Counted from the first letter of the stretch, positions 13,436 to 21,253 are shown. The stretch: DNA of 21,606 nucleotides from JANNPJ01 sp031400005 (GCA_031400005.1 JANNPJ010000325.1:1-21606), one strand, 5' to 3'. Notes: generated from the letters alone by a model not told the origin. Numbers and translations: made by a program.

Positions 13436-15117
13436 GTCTGTCGCATCCAGAACTCGGGCTGCCTGGGCCACTCTCGGCCGACACGTTGCGGATCGTCCCG
13501 CTCGGTGGGTTGGGTGAGGTCGGCCGCAACATGGCCGTGTTCGAGCATCAGGGCAAGTTGCTGATCATCGACTGCGGTGTGCTCTTTCCCGAGGATCACC
13601 AACCCGGCGTCGACCTGATCCTGCCGGACTTCTCCTACCTCGCCGACCGGTTGGACGACGTGGTCGCGGTGGTGCTGACGCACGGACACGAGGACCACAT
13701 CGGTGCGGTGCCGTACCTGCTTCGGCTCAAGGCGGACCTGCCGCTGGTCGGTTCCCAGCTCACCCTCGCGCTGGTCGGGGCGAAGCTGCGCGAGCATCGG
13801 ATCACCCCGCTCACGCTCGCCGTGAAGGAAGGCCAGCGCGAGCAGTTCGGCCCCTTCGACTGCGAGTTCGTCGCGGTGAACCACTCGATCCCGGATGCGC
13901 TGGCGGTCGCCGTCCGGACCAGTGCGGGCACGGTGCTGCACACCGGCGACTTCAAGATGGACCAGCTACCGCTGGACGGTCGGATCACCGACCTGCGAGC
14001 GCTGGCCCGGCTCGGCGAGGCAGGCGTCGATCTGTTCATGGTCGACTCGACGAACGCCGAGGTTCCCGGCTTCACGGTTTCCGAGCGGGAGATCACGCCG
14101 GTGCTGAACTCGGTGTTCGCCGCCGCCGAGCGCCGGGTGATCGTCGCCTCGTTCGCCTCGCATGTGCACCGAGTGCAGCAGGTGCTGGATGCCGCGCAGG
14201 CCCATGGTCGGCGGGTGGCGCTGGTCGGCCGGTCGATGGTGCGGAACATGGGTATCGCCAAGGACCTGGGGTACCTGAGCGTGCCTCCCGGCATCCTGAT
14301 CGACATCAAGTCCACCGCCGACCTGCCGGACGACAAGATCGTGCTGATGTGCACCGGGTCGCAGGGGGAGCCCATGGCAGCCCTCTCCCGGATGGCCAAC
14401 CGCGATCACCGGGTGGAAGTGGGGCGCGGTGACACGGTGGTGCTGGCGTCGTCCCTCATCCCTGGGAACGAGAACTCGGTGTACCGGGTGATCAACGGCC
14501 TGACCCGGCTCGGTGCCACGGTGGTACATCAGGGCAACGCCCGGGTGCACGTCTCCGGCCATGCCAGCGCCGGTGAGCTCCTGTACTGCTACAACATCGT
14601 AAAGCCGAAGAACGTGATGCCGGTGCACGGCGAGGCCCGGCACCTGGTGGCGAACGCCGAACTGGCGGTGCTGACTGGCGTGCCCCGGGAGCGGGTGGTG
14701 GTCGCCGAAGACGGGTTCGTCATCGACCTGCGCGACGGGGTCGCCACGGTGGCCGGCCAGGTGCCGTGCGGCTATGTCTACGTCGACGGATCCAGCGTGG
14801 GTGCGATCACCGAGGCAGACCTCAAGGACCGCCGGATCCTCGGCGAAGAGGGTTTCATCTCGATCATCGTCGTGGTGGACGCCGCGAGTGGCAAGGTGGT
14901 CGCCGGCCCGGAGATCCACGCCCGGGGCTTCGCCGAGACCGACGCCGTCTTCGATGCGGTGAAGCCGCGGATCATCGACGCGATCCGGGAGGCGGCGATC
15001 AACGGAGCGGTGGACAACCACCAGTTGCAGCAGGTGGTTCGCCGGGTGGTCGGGCGCTGGGTGAGCGAGTCCTACCGCCGTCGTCCCATGATCATCCCCT
15101 TGGTCATGGAGGCGTAG
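13432..15117 (+). CDS. rnj: Ribonuclease J
   Basis: The 561-residue product is a metallo-beta-lactamase-fold RNase with endo- and 5'-exonuclease activity in mRNA decay and rRNA maturation. The zinc motif HGHEDH is at 84–89 (LTHGHEDHIGAVP). Further conserved blocks are HTGDFK, the beta-CASP segment ASFASHVHRVQQ, and HVSGHA with PVHGEARHL. The C-terminal domain (GYVYVDGSSVG … RRRPMIIPLVME) is complete. It begins at TTG 13432, which overlaps the dapA TGA as TTGA. No ATG or GTG is available in frame upstream, and the N-terminus SHPELGLPGPL matches actinobacterial relatives. Coupling to dapA is the common actinobacterial arrangement. Confidence 0.93.
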   Translation: MSLSHPELGLPGPLSADTLRIVPLGGLGEVGRNMAVFEHQGKLLIIDCGVLFPEDHQPGVDLILPDFSYLADRLDDVVAVVLTHGHEDHIGAVPYLLRLKADLPLVGSQLTLALVGAKLREHRITPLTLAVKEGQREQFGPFDCEFVAVNHSIPDALAVAVRTSAGTVLHTGDFKMDQLPLDGRITDLRALARLGEAGVDLFMVDSTNAEVPGFTVSEREITPVLNSVFAAAERRVIVASFASHVHRVQQVLDAAQAHGRRVALVGRSMVRNMGIAKDLGYLSVPPGILIDIKSTADLPDDKIVLMCTGSQGEPMAALSRMANRDHRVEVGRGDTVVLASSLIPGNENSVYRVINGLTRLGATVVHQGNARVHVSGHASAGELLYCYNIVKPKNVMPVHGEARHLVANAELAVLTGVPRERVVVAEDGFVIDLRDGVATVAGQVPCGYVYVDGSSVGAITEADLKDRRILGEEGFISIIVVVDAASGKVVAGPEIHARGFAETDAVFDAVKPRIIDAIREAAINGAVDNHQLQQVVRRVVGRWVSESYRRRPMIIPLVMEA

Positions 15118-15133
15118 CGACGCTTATCTTCCG

Positions 15134-15175
15134 GTGATCTTGCACGAACTGACATGTCATTTTGTGCACAATCAC
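15134..15175. terminator. 42-bp near-perfect palindrome between convergent genes
   Basis: The sequence is symmetric about TGACATGTCA, and 18 of 21 positions pair (one as G·T). It starts 17 nt after the RNase J stop and runs into the LysR stop codon (15172–15174). It probably terminates transcription in both directions. Its full dyad without a loop is unusual for a terminator. Confidence 0.6.
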
Positions 15176-16116
15176 GGGGAGATGGCGGCGGCGAGTTTGC
15201 CGAGGACCAGCGCCAGCGGTGGCCAGTTTGCTCGTCCGCGCCGAGTCACGGCGTAGGACCGCAACACGACGTCCGGATCGGTGAGCGGTAGCAGGCTGAT
15301 CCCGGGCGTCGTCGTCTCGTCAACCGGTAACAGCCCGACCCCCAGGCCGGCCACGATCAGATCTTGGACGAGGTCGAGGCTGTCGACTCGGTGGGCGATC
15401 CGCGGCTCGAACCCAGCCATCGAGGCCAGCGTGCGGACGACGACCTCATCGGCGGTGTTTCGGGAGTTGACGATCCAGTCGTGGTCGGAGAATCGCCGGA
15501 AGACGGCGAGCGCATTGCCGGTGACCGGCCCGCCGGTCCCGCCTGTTCCGCCCGTTTCTGCTGTGTCGCCCGACCTGCTTGTTCCGGCGGCCTCGGGGAC
15601 GGCGAGAGTCCATGCCGCGGACCAGAGCCGGGTCGGCTCCAGCGCGCGGTCGAAGGCGGCGGGGGCGAAGTTGTAGTCATAGGTGAGGGCCAGATCGATG
15701 GTGTCGGTCGACAGCAGACCGAAAGCCTCGCTCGGCTCGTGCTCGTGGATGAGCAGACGCAACTGGGGGTGCTCGATGGCCAGGCCGGCGACGATCGGCA
15801 ACAGGGACCTGCGGATTGCGGTGGCGAAACCGGCGATCCGGAGCGTGCCGACTGGCTCGGCGTCCGGATCGAGATCCAGGCGCGCGGCCTCGACCTCGGC
15901 CAGGATCGTGACCGCCCGGTCAGCCAATCGCCGTCCGGCTGGAGTGAGCCGGACCCGGCGACCGTCCGGCTCGATCAGCGGCGCGCCGGCCTCCCGGGCC
16001 AGCACGGCGATCTGCTGGGACACCGTGGACGTGGTGGTCCCAAGCTCGATCGCGACCTCACGCATTGAGCCAAGCCGGGAGAGTTCGAGCAGCAGTTGCA
16101 GTCGGCGGGTCTCCAC
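15172..16116 (-). CDS. LysR-family transcriptional regulator
   Basis: A 314-residue regulator. The winged helix-turn-helix is at ~1–60 (LLLELSRLGSMREVAIELGTTTSTVSQQIAVLAREAG, then LTPAGRRL). A LysR-type substrate-binding domain follows (GTLRIAGFATAIRRSLLPIVAGL, DLALTYDYNF, GLGVGLLPV). The GTG at 16116 is chosen over longer reading because AAAGGAG lies 8 nt upstream. Residues ~179–198 form a Gly/Thr-rich insert (ETGGTGGTGG) made by a 9-bp DNA repeat inside the effector domain. The gene is divergent from the EamA exporter, the usual layout for a LysR protein controlling its neighbour. The effector may be an amino acid or similar small molecule, which is inference. Confidence 0.87.
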   Translation of the reverse strand: METRRLQLLLELSRLGSMREVAIELGTTTSTVSQQIAVLAREAGAPLIEPDGRRVRLTPAGRRLADRAVTILAEVEAARLDLDPDAEPVGTLRIAGFATAIRRSLLPIVAGLAIEHPQLRLLIHEHEPSEAFGLLSTDTIDLALTYDYNFAPAAFDRALEPTRLWSAAWTLAVPEAAGTSRSGDTAETGGTGGTGGPVTGNALAVFRRFSDHDWIVNSRNTADEVVVRTLASMAGFEPRIAHRVDSLDLVQDLIVAGLGVGLLPVDETTTPGISLLPLTDPDVVLRSYAVTRRGRANWPPLALVLGKLAAAISP

Positions 16117-16297
16117 TCGGACGGCTCCTTTCCTGTGTCCCCGACGGCCCGAAGACCGGACGGCCCCGGAGGTCCCGGTGGAGAGCGTCCCGGAGGGGCA
16201 CTCACCGGGACGCTCGGCCATTGTCCATTAAATCTGAACGGTACATCCATGAATAGCACGTGGACATGGACGATGCCGCGGGCGTCTACTTGCTGTC
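16117..16297. promoter_or_regulatory. Divergent lysR–eamA promoter region
   Basis: The 181-bp spacer separates divergent genes. A TGGACA box (16261–16266) and TCTACT (16285–16290) are 18 bp apart and end 7 nt before the exporter ATG, suggesting a leaderless transcript. GTCCAT at 16223–16228 is mirrored by ATGGAC at 16265–16270, a possible regulator-binding pair. No clear single LysR box stands out. Confidence 0.4.
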
Positions 16298-17323
16298 ATG
16301 AGTACCGCGACTTCCACCCCGGCCGTTCGAGCCGCCAGCGCCCGGACCGGCGCATCGATGACGCTCGCGTCCATGCTCTGCGTGCAACTGGGTCTGGCCG
16401 TCTCGGTCGGCCTGTTCGACCAGATCGGGGCACAGGCGGTGGCCTGGCTCCGGTTGGCCTGGGCAGGGGTGATCCTGCTCGTCGTCCTGGTTCTCAGCAG
16501 TCGACTACTGCTGGGCGGTCGACTGGGCGGTCGACTGGGCGGGCAGTCGGGTGGGCACCTCGGCGGTCAGCCGTGGTTCGGTTTCAGCCGCTCCAGCCTG
16601 CTGGCGTGCATCGCCCTGGGCGTGGTGACCGCGGCCGTCACCATGCTTTTCACCTCCGCAATCGCCCGGCTGCCGCTGGGTACCGCGAGCGCGCTGGAGT
16701 TCCTTGGCCCGCTCGGCGTGGCCGTCGCCCGCAGCCGTGGCGGGCGCAGGGTGTGGCCGGTCCTTGCCGCTGTCGGTGTGGTGCTGCTCACCGAGCCGTG
16801 GCAGGGCGGTGCGGACAAGGTTGGGGTGGCGATGGCACTCGGCGCCGGTGCTTGCTGGGCCGCGTACATTCTGCTGACCCAGCGGGTCGGCGACGAGGTG
16901 GCCGGGATCCGGGGCCTGACCGTGTCCCTTCCGGTGGCCGCCGTCGTCGCCACACTGGTGGCCGGGCCGTCCGTGCTGGCCGACCTGACCGTGCCGATTC
17001 TGCTCGCCGGGCTGGGGCTGGCCGTGCTGCTCCCGGTGATCCCGTTCATCCTCGAGCTGCTCGCCCTGCGCCGGCTGACCACCGTCGCGTTCGGCACGCT
17101 GATGAGCCTGGAGCCGGCCTTCGCCCTGGTCATTGGCCTGATCGTGCTCCATCAGGTGCCCGGTGTGGCCCCGCTGGCCGGCATCCTGTTCGTGGTGGCC
17201 GCCGGGATCGGGGCCGAGCGCACCGGTGCTCGTACCGACAAAGCAGATCCAGTGCCGGTGGGACGTCGAGAAGCCGAGCCCGATCCGGACGATCGCCAGC
17301 TCTGCTCAGATTCGCTGCGTTGA
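16298..17323 (+). CDS. EamA/DMT-family exporter, RhtA-like
   Basis: A 341-residue inner-membrane protein with about ten helices in two EamA halves. ALEFLGPLGVAV in the first half and FGTLMSLEPAFALVIGLIVL in the second match the RhtA (threonine/homoserine efflux) branch of the drug/metabolite transporter superfamily. The exported substrate is not proven. A loop after helix 2 carries five degenerate 4-residue units (LGGR LGGR LGGQ SGGH LGGQ) encoded by a 12-bp tandem repeat at 16511–16570, which is not normal for the family. The C-terminal ~35 residues are polar and low in conservation. It is probably controlled by the divergent LysR gene. Confidence 0.87.
   Translation: MSTATSTPAVRAASARTGASMTLASMLCVQLGLAVSVGLFDQIGAQAVAWLRLAWAGVILLVVLVLSSRLLLGGRLGGRLGGQSGGHLGGQPWFGFSRSSLLACIALGVVTAAVTMLFTSAIARLPLGTASALEFLGPLGVAVARSRGGRRVWPVLAAVGVVLLTEPWQGGADKVGVAMALGAGACWAAYILLTQRVGDEVAGIRGLTVSLPVAAVVATLVAGPSVLADLTVPILLAGLGLAVLLPVIPFILELLALRRLTTVAFGTLMSLEPAFALVIGLIVLHQVPGVAPLAGILFVVAAGIGAERTGARTDKADPVPVGRREAEPDPDDRQLCSDSLR
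16511..16570. repeat. 12-bp in-frame tandem repeat in the exporter gene
   Basis: CTGGGCGGTCGA occurs twice exactly (16511–16534), followed by three degraded copies to 16570. The units add a Gly-rich loop of about 20 residues to the exporter without breaking the frame. Confidence 0.8.
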
Positions 17324-17348
17324 TCCGCCTTTATCCGTGCAGGACACA

Positions 17349-17377
17349 CGCCCAACGGGCGATCAGGTCCCGACCTG
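17349..17377. terminator. Paired small hairpins after the exporter gene
   Basis: CGCCC-AAC-GGGCG (17349–17361) is followed at once by CAGGT-CCCG-ACCTG (17364–17377). They lie between the convergent exporter and multicopper oxidase genes. No T-run is present, so this is a modest call for a transcription end. Confidence 0.35.
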
Positions 17378-17438
17378 TCAAGGATCGCGGGCTCGACTCG
17401 TTCGGCGCCCTTGGTGGCCGCTTGCTTGGCCTCCCGGG

Positions 17439-19031
17439 CTAGATGATCTCGATGGTGGCCATCATCGCCATGTCCTCGTGCTCGAGATTGTGGCAATGCA
17501 TGACGTAGCGGCCGGGCAGGTTGGGGAACTGGACCAACAGGTCGGCGTACTCGGCCGGGCGCAGGTCGATGGTGTCCTTCCAGCCGGCGTCCGAGGGATC
17601 GGGTCGGCGTCCGTTGCGGCTCGCGACCTGGAACGGGGCCAGGTGAATGTGCACCGGATGGTGGACGTCGGTGCCGATCCGCCACAGTTCGGTGGCACCG
17701 GCCCGGATGGTCGCAATCGGTCGCATCGGGTCGAACGGCAAATCGTTGATCAGCCAGCCGGGACGCTTTCCGACCACGCCGCGGCGGAACCGGAACCTGC
17801 GGGTGGTGGTGACTGCGGACCGCTGCAATCGCTCGATTGTGGGCAGCACCAACCGCGCCCGGCTCTCGTCCTTGACCGCCCGAGCCACCACGAACTGCAT
17901 GACGTCGGCCGTGCTGTTCCTGCCGAGTTCGTTGCGAACGGTCACCTTCGTCCCGACCGGATACCGGGCGAAATCCACGATGACATCAAGTCTTTCGGCC
18001 GCAGCCAGGGTCAGGCTGTCGCGCTCGACCGGGGTCTCAAGCAGCCCGGCGTCCGAACCGATCTGCTGAAACCCGGACCCACCCGGCGGCGGAGGGTCAA
18101 GTACCAACCGATAGCGCCGCGCGTTAGAGCCATTCAGCCAGCGCAGCCGGTAACGAGCGGCGTCCACCTCGGCCACCGGCCAGGGGGTGCCGTTGACCAG
18201 GATCACGTCCGCTGTGACGCCTTCCATGTACTGGTCCTCGACACCGGGCGCACCCATCATCGACGGGTCGACGGCCGGATAGTCGAACTGTGCGTCGTCG
18301 TCGAACGCCCGATCGGCCACCATCAGCGGCAGCTCCCGGGCACCGCGAGGCAGGTCGAGGGCGTCCTCCTCGTCGTCCCGGATCAGGTGGAACCCGGCCA
18401 GGCCGCGATAGACGGCTGGGCCGGTGAAGTCCATCCGATGATCGTGATACCAGAGCGTCGCGGCCGGCTGCCGACCCGGGTATCGGTAGATCCGGCTACC
18501 GGTGACGACGTCCGCCCGGTCGTCCGGCATCGACATGCTGTGACCGTCGTGGGCAGATCTGGTCGATCCGGCCGAGCCGGTCGAGGATCGCGGCAGGATC
18601 AGGTCGGTGGGAAAACCGTCGCTGGCCGCGGGGACCTGACCGCCATGCAGGTGGACGACGATCGGAACGGGCAACTCGTTGATGTGCTCGACGACCACCG
18701 CTTGATCGCGCCGGGTCTCGATCGTCGGCCCCGGAAAGGTGCCCTGGTAGCCGAGAATCGCCGTCCGTCGGCCCGGCAGGATCTCCACTTCGGCGGCGCG
18801 AGATGTCACTCGATACAGGTCAGACCCGTCACCGAGCCGCTCGGTCGGGCGAAGCACAGCGGGGACTTTCAGAGGCAGGGTGAACGGTTTCGGTAGCTCG
18901 ATGCCGGAGCGCAGGAGCTGACCGGTCTGCTGCGGGTCGGAGCCGCTGCCGCAGCCACCCAGCCCCGCTGCGCCGACCAGCCCGAGGCCCGCCACGCCAC
19001 CGACTTTGAGCAGGTCTCGGCGGCTGATCAT
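17439..19031 (-). CDS. Tat-exported multicopper oxidase
   Basis: A 530-residue laccase/CotA-like enzyme that oxidises a substrate (phenols, bilirubin-type compounds, or Cu(I)) and reduces oxygen to water outside the membrane. SRRDLLK at 3–9 plus a hydrophobic stretch is a Tat signal. LGGC (C27) could be a lipobox, giving a lipoprotein. Copper ligands are complete: H127 and H129 (HLHG), H196 and H198 (WYHDH), H458, H461 and H463 (HPVHIH), then H512, C513, H514, H518 and axial M523. A His/Met-rich segment at ~161–168 (HDGHSMSM) may bind extra copper. The gene's ATG overlaps the stop of the upstream membrane protein (ATGA), so the two form an operon. The true substrate is unknown. Confidence 0.92.
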   Translation of the reverse strand: MISRRDLLKVGGVAGLGLVGAAGLGGCGSGSDPQQTGQLLRSGIELPKPFTLPLKVPAVLRPTERLGDGSDLYRVTSRAAEVEILPGRRTAILGYQGTFPGPTIETRRDQAVVVEHINELPVPIVVHLHGGQVPAASDGFPTDLILPRSSTGSAGSTRSAHDGHSMSMPDDRADVVTGSRIYRYPGRQPAATLWYHDHRMDFTGPAVYRGLAGFHLIRDDEEDALDLPRGARELPLMVADRAFDDDAQFDYPAVDPSMMGAPGVEDQYMEGVTADVILVNGTPWPVAEVDAARYRLRWLNGSNARRYRLVLDPPPPGGSGFQQIGSDAGLLETPVERDSLTLAAAERLDVIVDFARYPVGTKVTVRNELGRNSTADVMQFVVARAVKDESRARLVLPTIERLQRSAVTTTRRFRFRRGVVGKRPGWLINDLPFDPMRPIATIRAGATELWRIGTDVHHPVHIHLAPFQVASRNGRRPDPSDAGWKDTIDLRPAEYADLLVQFPNLPGRYVMHCHNLEHEDMAMMATIEII

Positions 19032-19672
19032 GCCGACCTTCCAACGCTATCGGGGGACGGCGGGACGGCGTCTCCGGTAGCGACGGCTCCGTTGCCAGTG
19101 CTCTTGTTGGCGGTGCTCTGGTGGACGGTGCTCTTGCTGGCGGTAGTGACGACGGGCGCTCGGCGGGCGCGGGCGTGATGAATCCGTGGCGTCCAGGACC
19201 AGACTGCCAGGAGCACGGCGAGGACAACGATGCCGGTGCCGAGCGGAACGTGGACCGCCAGGTTGTGATTGTATCCGGCGCCGATTTGTGCTCCCTCCAT
19301 CGGGACCAGCAGCACCGTGGCGAGTACCGGCCAGAAGCGGCCGCGCCCGACGATCCAGTGGCAGAGGGCACCGCCGATGCAGAGGATCGCCGTTGCGGGC
19401 AACGTGGAGCCGTTGGTTCCGTGTGTCGAGAGGACGTTGAAGTCGCCGTCCAGGTAACGGCCGATCAGTACCGGCTGAGCGATTGCCAGCGCTGCGTGCG
19501 TGGTGAGCAGCAGTCGCAGCAGCCAGGCCGTCCACCGGCGTCCTGCCGGTTGTCGAACGGCCAGCGGTTGCGGCGGCGGAAGTGGGTTCTGGAGTGCTTG
19601 TTGCGGTGGAAATGATGGCGGTGGTGGAAGTGGTGGCGGAAGTTGCGGTTGCTGTTCTCGGTCCCTGGACAC
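19028..19672 (-). CDS. Small membrane protein, partner of the multicopper oxidase
   Basis: A 214-residue protein with a proline-rich N-terminus (several PPP runs), about four hydrophobic segments (near 48–68, 90–108, 113–128 and 143–162) and a polar C-terminal tail. I do not recognise a named family. The helices contain conserved-looking GAGYNHNLAVHVPLGT and HAALAIAQPVLIGRYLDG, with His residues near membrane faces that could bind metal or heme. The tail has a 5-residue repeat (KSTVH QSTAN KSTGN) from 15-bp DNA repeats at 19096–19140. The GTG start at 19672 has a GGAGG-type box. It is translationally coupled to the oxidase, suggesting a role in anchoring it, supplying copper, or accepting electrons. 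That role is inference. Confidence 0.75.
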   Translation of the reverse strand: MSRDREQQPQLPPPLPPPPSFPPQQALQNPLPPPQPLAVRQPAGRRWTAWLLRLLLTTHAALAIAQPVLIGRYLDGDFNVLSTHGTNGSTLPATAILCIGGALCHWIVGRGRFWPVLATVLLVPMEGAQIGAGYNHNLAVHVPLGTGIVVLAVLLAVWSWTPRIHHARARRAPVVTTASKSTVHQSTANKSTGNGAVATGDAVPPSPDSVGRSA

Positions 19673-19716
19673 GTCGTCCTCCCCTCCGGCGTCCCCTGTT
19701 CCGGGGCGACACCACC

Positions 19717-19748
19717 ATATGTAGCCTATCTACATATAGAAAGGCTAC
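19717..19748. promoter_or_regulatory. PadR operator with nested palindromes
   Basis: ATATGTAG (19717–19724) and CTACATAT (19730–19737) form a perfect 21-bp inverted repeat of ATGT…ACAT type, as PadR regulators bind. A second inverted repeat overlaps it: GTAGCCT (19721–19727) with AGGCTAC (19742–19748). The region is AT-rich and lies between the divergent oxidase operon and padR, so PadR could control both. Confidence 0.7.
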
Positions 19749-19780
19749 TCATTGACGACGTCACGTCGTATCGTGGGCTC

Positions 19781-20104
19781 ATGCGAGCCGACGATCTGCG
19801 CGGCCGCCTCGACGCGATGATCTTGGCCGCCGTCGAGCACCGGCCGCTGCATGGGTATGCCGTGATGGAAGAACTGCGTGCGCGCAGCGGTGGGCAACTC
19901 GAACTGCCCACCGGCACGATCTATCCCGCGCTGCGACGGTTGGAGCGGGCGCACGAGATCGTTGGCGAATGGCAGATCGTCGGGGGCCGCAAACGCCGGA
20001 CTTACGCGATCACCGAGTCGGGCCGCCGACTGCTGGAGTCCGAGCGTGGTGCCTGGGCCGACTACAGTCGATTGATGGGCGTGATCATCGGTGATGCGTC
20101 ATGA
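19781..20104 (+). CDS. PadR-family transcriptional regulator
   Basis: A 107-residue PadR winged-helix protein of the short (s1) class. The signature runs LRGRLDAMILAAVEHRPLHGYAVMEELRARSGG, then LPTGTIYPALRRLER and GGRKRRTYAITESGRRLL. Upstream reading to 19643 lies over the oxidase promoter. ATG 19781 fits the family start and follows a TATCGT box by 6 nt. The next gene begins inside its stop (ATGA). PadR proteins often respond to phenolics or toxic compounds. The divergent multicopper oxidase would be a sensible target through the palindrome at 19717–19737. Confidence 0.9.
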   Translation: MRADDLRGRLDAMILAAVEHRPLHGYAVMEELRARSGGQLELPTGTIYPALRRLERAHEIVGEWQIVGGRKRRTYAITESGRRLLESERGAWADYSRLMGVIIGDAS

Positions 20105-20817
20105 GGGCGTCGTCCGCCTGGCCCGACCTCGATCCACGCGATGGCGTCCTGGCGCAGCTTTCGGCCGGGCTGCGCGGGCCGCGTCGCGCCCGCACCGACC
20201 TGCTCACCGAGGTGCGGGACGGGCTGGACGACGCCACCGATGACCTGCTGGCCGCCGGACTCGACGTCGCCGAGGCTCGCCATCAGGCGGTCGCGGAGTT
20301 CGGTGATCCGGCCGCGCTCGCCCGCGAACTGCAGGCCGAACTGACCGGAGCGCAAGCCCGCCGGACTGCCCTCGCCGTCGCCCTGACCTGTCCGCTGCTG
20401 GAGATCGCGTGGCAGTGGGGATACCCGGCGATGATGCGGAACTACGCGATGCGCGGTGGCCATCCGACCGGGTCCCCACTGCTGGAGCAGCTGAACACCA
20501 TTCAGGGCATCGCGGTCTGGATCGTCACGCCGCTACTGCTCCTGGCGTACGGGTTGCTGATGCGGCGTGAGGTCGCGCTGCCCCGGGTCGCGATGCTGAC
20601 CGGGCTGCTGGCGGCCGGTCTGCTCAGCGTCAACGTCCTGACATCGGGTCTGATGACCGCCCTGAACCCGGACTTGATGAACGCACTGCAAGGCAACTCG
20701 ATCGGCGTGGTGCTCCAGTTCGGATCCGTTGCCGGGTTGGGGTTCCTCGTCCTGTCCACCGCCCGGACCGTGCGATTGCTCGCCTTCGCGGCTCGGCCGA
20801 TTCTTCGCCAGGAGTAG
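20101..20817 (+). CDS. HAAS-type (permease-prefix/DUF1700) membrane protein
   Basis: A 238-residue protein. The soluble N-terminus at ~12–80 (VLAQLSAGLRGPRRARTDLLTEVRDGLDDATDDLLAAG … EARHQAVAEFGDPAALARELQAEL) is the HAAS/permease-prefix helical domain. It is followed by about four membrane helices (near 90–105, 135–155, 160–182 and 200–225). PadR–HAAS pairs of this layout are common in Gram-positive bacteria, where the membrane protein is thought to transmit or modulate signals. The function is not established. It is coupled to padR by an ATGA overlap. Its TAG stop is also the first bases of the tandem repeat that follows. Confidence 0.82.
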   Translation: MRASSAWPDLDPRDGVLAQLSAGLRGPRRARTDLLTEVRDGLDDATDDLLAAGLDVAEARHQAVAEFGDPAALARELQAELTGAQARRTALAVALTCPLLEIAWQWGYPAMMRNYAMRGGHPTGSPLLEQLNTIQGIAVWIVTPLLLLAYGLLMRREVALPRVAMLTGLLAAGLLSVNVLTSGLMTALNPDLMNALQGNSIGVVLQFGSVAGLGFLVLSTARTVRLLAFAARPILRQE

Positions 20818-20906
20818 CCCTTTCCGCGCCCACGCTGGCTACTGTGCCTAGCCTTTCCGTGCTCACGCGGGTCTAGCCTTTCCATGCTTGCGCTGGCTAC
20901 TGTGCC
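20815..20906. repeat. Three-unit tandem repeat starting at a stop codon
   Basis: The units begin with TAGCC(C)TTTCC at 20815, 20849 and 20874. Units 1 and 3 (34 and 33 bp) end in GCTGGCTACTGTGCC. Unit 2 is a shorter 25-bp version. The first TAG is the stop codon of the preceding gene. The last ACTGTGCC is also the left end of palindrome copy C. Confidence 0.75.
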
Positions 20907-20968
20907 GCGGTTCAGCACGTGATCTGGCCAAAATAAGCCCTCTCTAACGTGTTTAACCGTGGCACAGT
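20899..20968. repeat. 70-nt palindromic element, family 2 copy C (diverged)
   Basis: The outer stem is ACTGTGCCGCGGTT (20899–20912) with AACCGTGGCACAGT (20955–20968), with one G·T pair. The inner stem is CACGT with ACGTG. The loop includes GATCTGGCCAAAAT, matching the copy A/B loop pattern GTGRTC…GCC…AAT. The overall length is the same 70 nt as the other copies, although the stems differ. Confidence 0.65.
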
Positions 20969-21053
20969 TGTGGGCTGCCCAGCCGCAGCAAGGCTAGCGC
21001 GCAACTCAGCCCGCGATCATGCACACTTACTCGGGCGCACGCTGGCAGTGGTC

Positions 21054-21123
21054 GCTGTGCCACCGTAAAACCGGTGATCGAGCCCAGAATCCGCGCCGGC
21101 AACCGGTTTTATGGGGGCACAGC
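21054..21123. repeat. 70-nt palindromic element, family 2 copy B
   Basis: The outer stem is GCTGTGCC (21054–21061) with GGCACAGC (21116–21123). The inner stem is GTAAAACCGGT (21065–21075) with ACCGGTTTTAT (21102–21112), including one G·T pair. It aligns gap-free with copy A at 9616–9685. Confidence 0.8.
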
Positions 21124-21253
21124 AGTGCTTCTGCTGGCGGGGCTGGTACTTCGGTGGGAGTAGCTGGGCGGCGGTGGGCTACCTCAGTGGGCGTACTGCA
21201 TTCGTCTGCTCCTGGCGGATGTCATTGGCGGCGCCGCACGCCAGCCTCGAGCT

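Larger units (their letters stand above)
20818..21253. other. 436-bp repeat-rich spacer
   Basis: No gene is supported here. The stretch holds the three-unit tandem repeat, two copies of the family-2 palindrome (20899–20968 and 21054–21123), and a 14-nt block at 21011–21024 that is the reverse complement of 10643–10656. The final ~130 nt before the membrane protein show nothing distinctive. Confidence 0.6.

Noticed and set aside
17163..18896. Very long open frame (577 codons) on the plus strand opposite the multicopper oxidase
   Set aside because: It is rich in His, Arg, Gln and Pro with no motif, and it lies exactly over a gene with a complete set of copper ligands. It is a GC-bias shadow.
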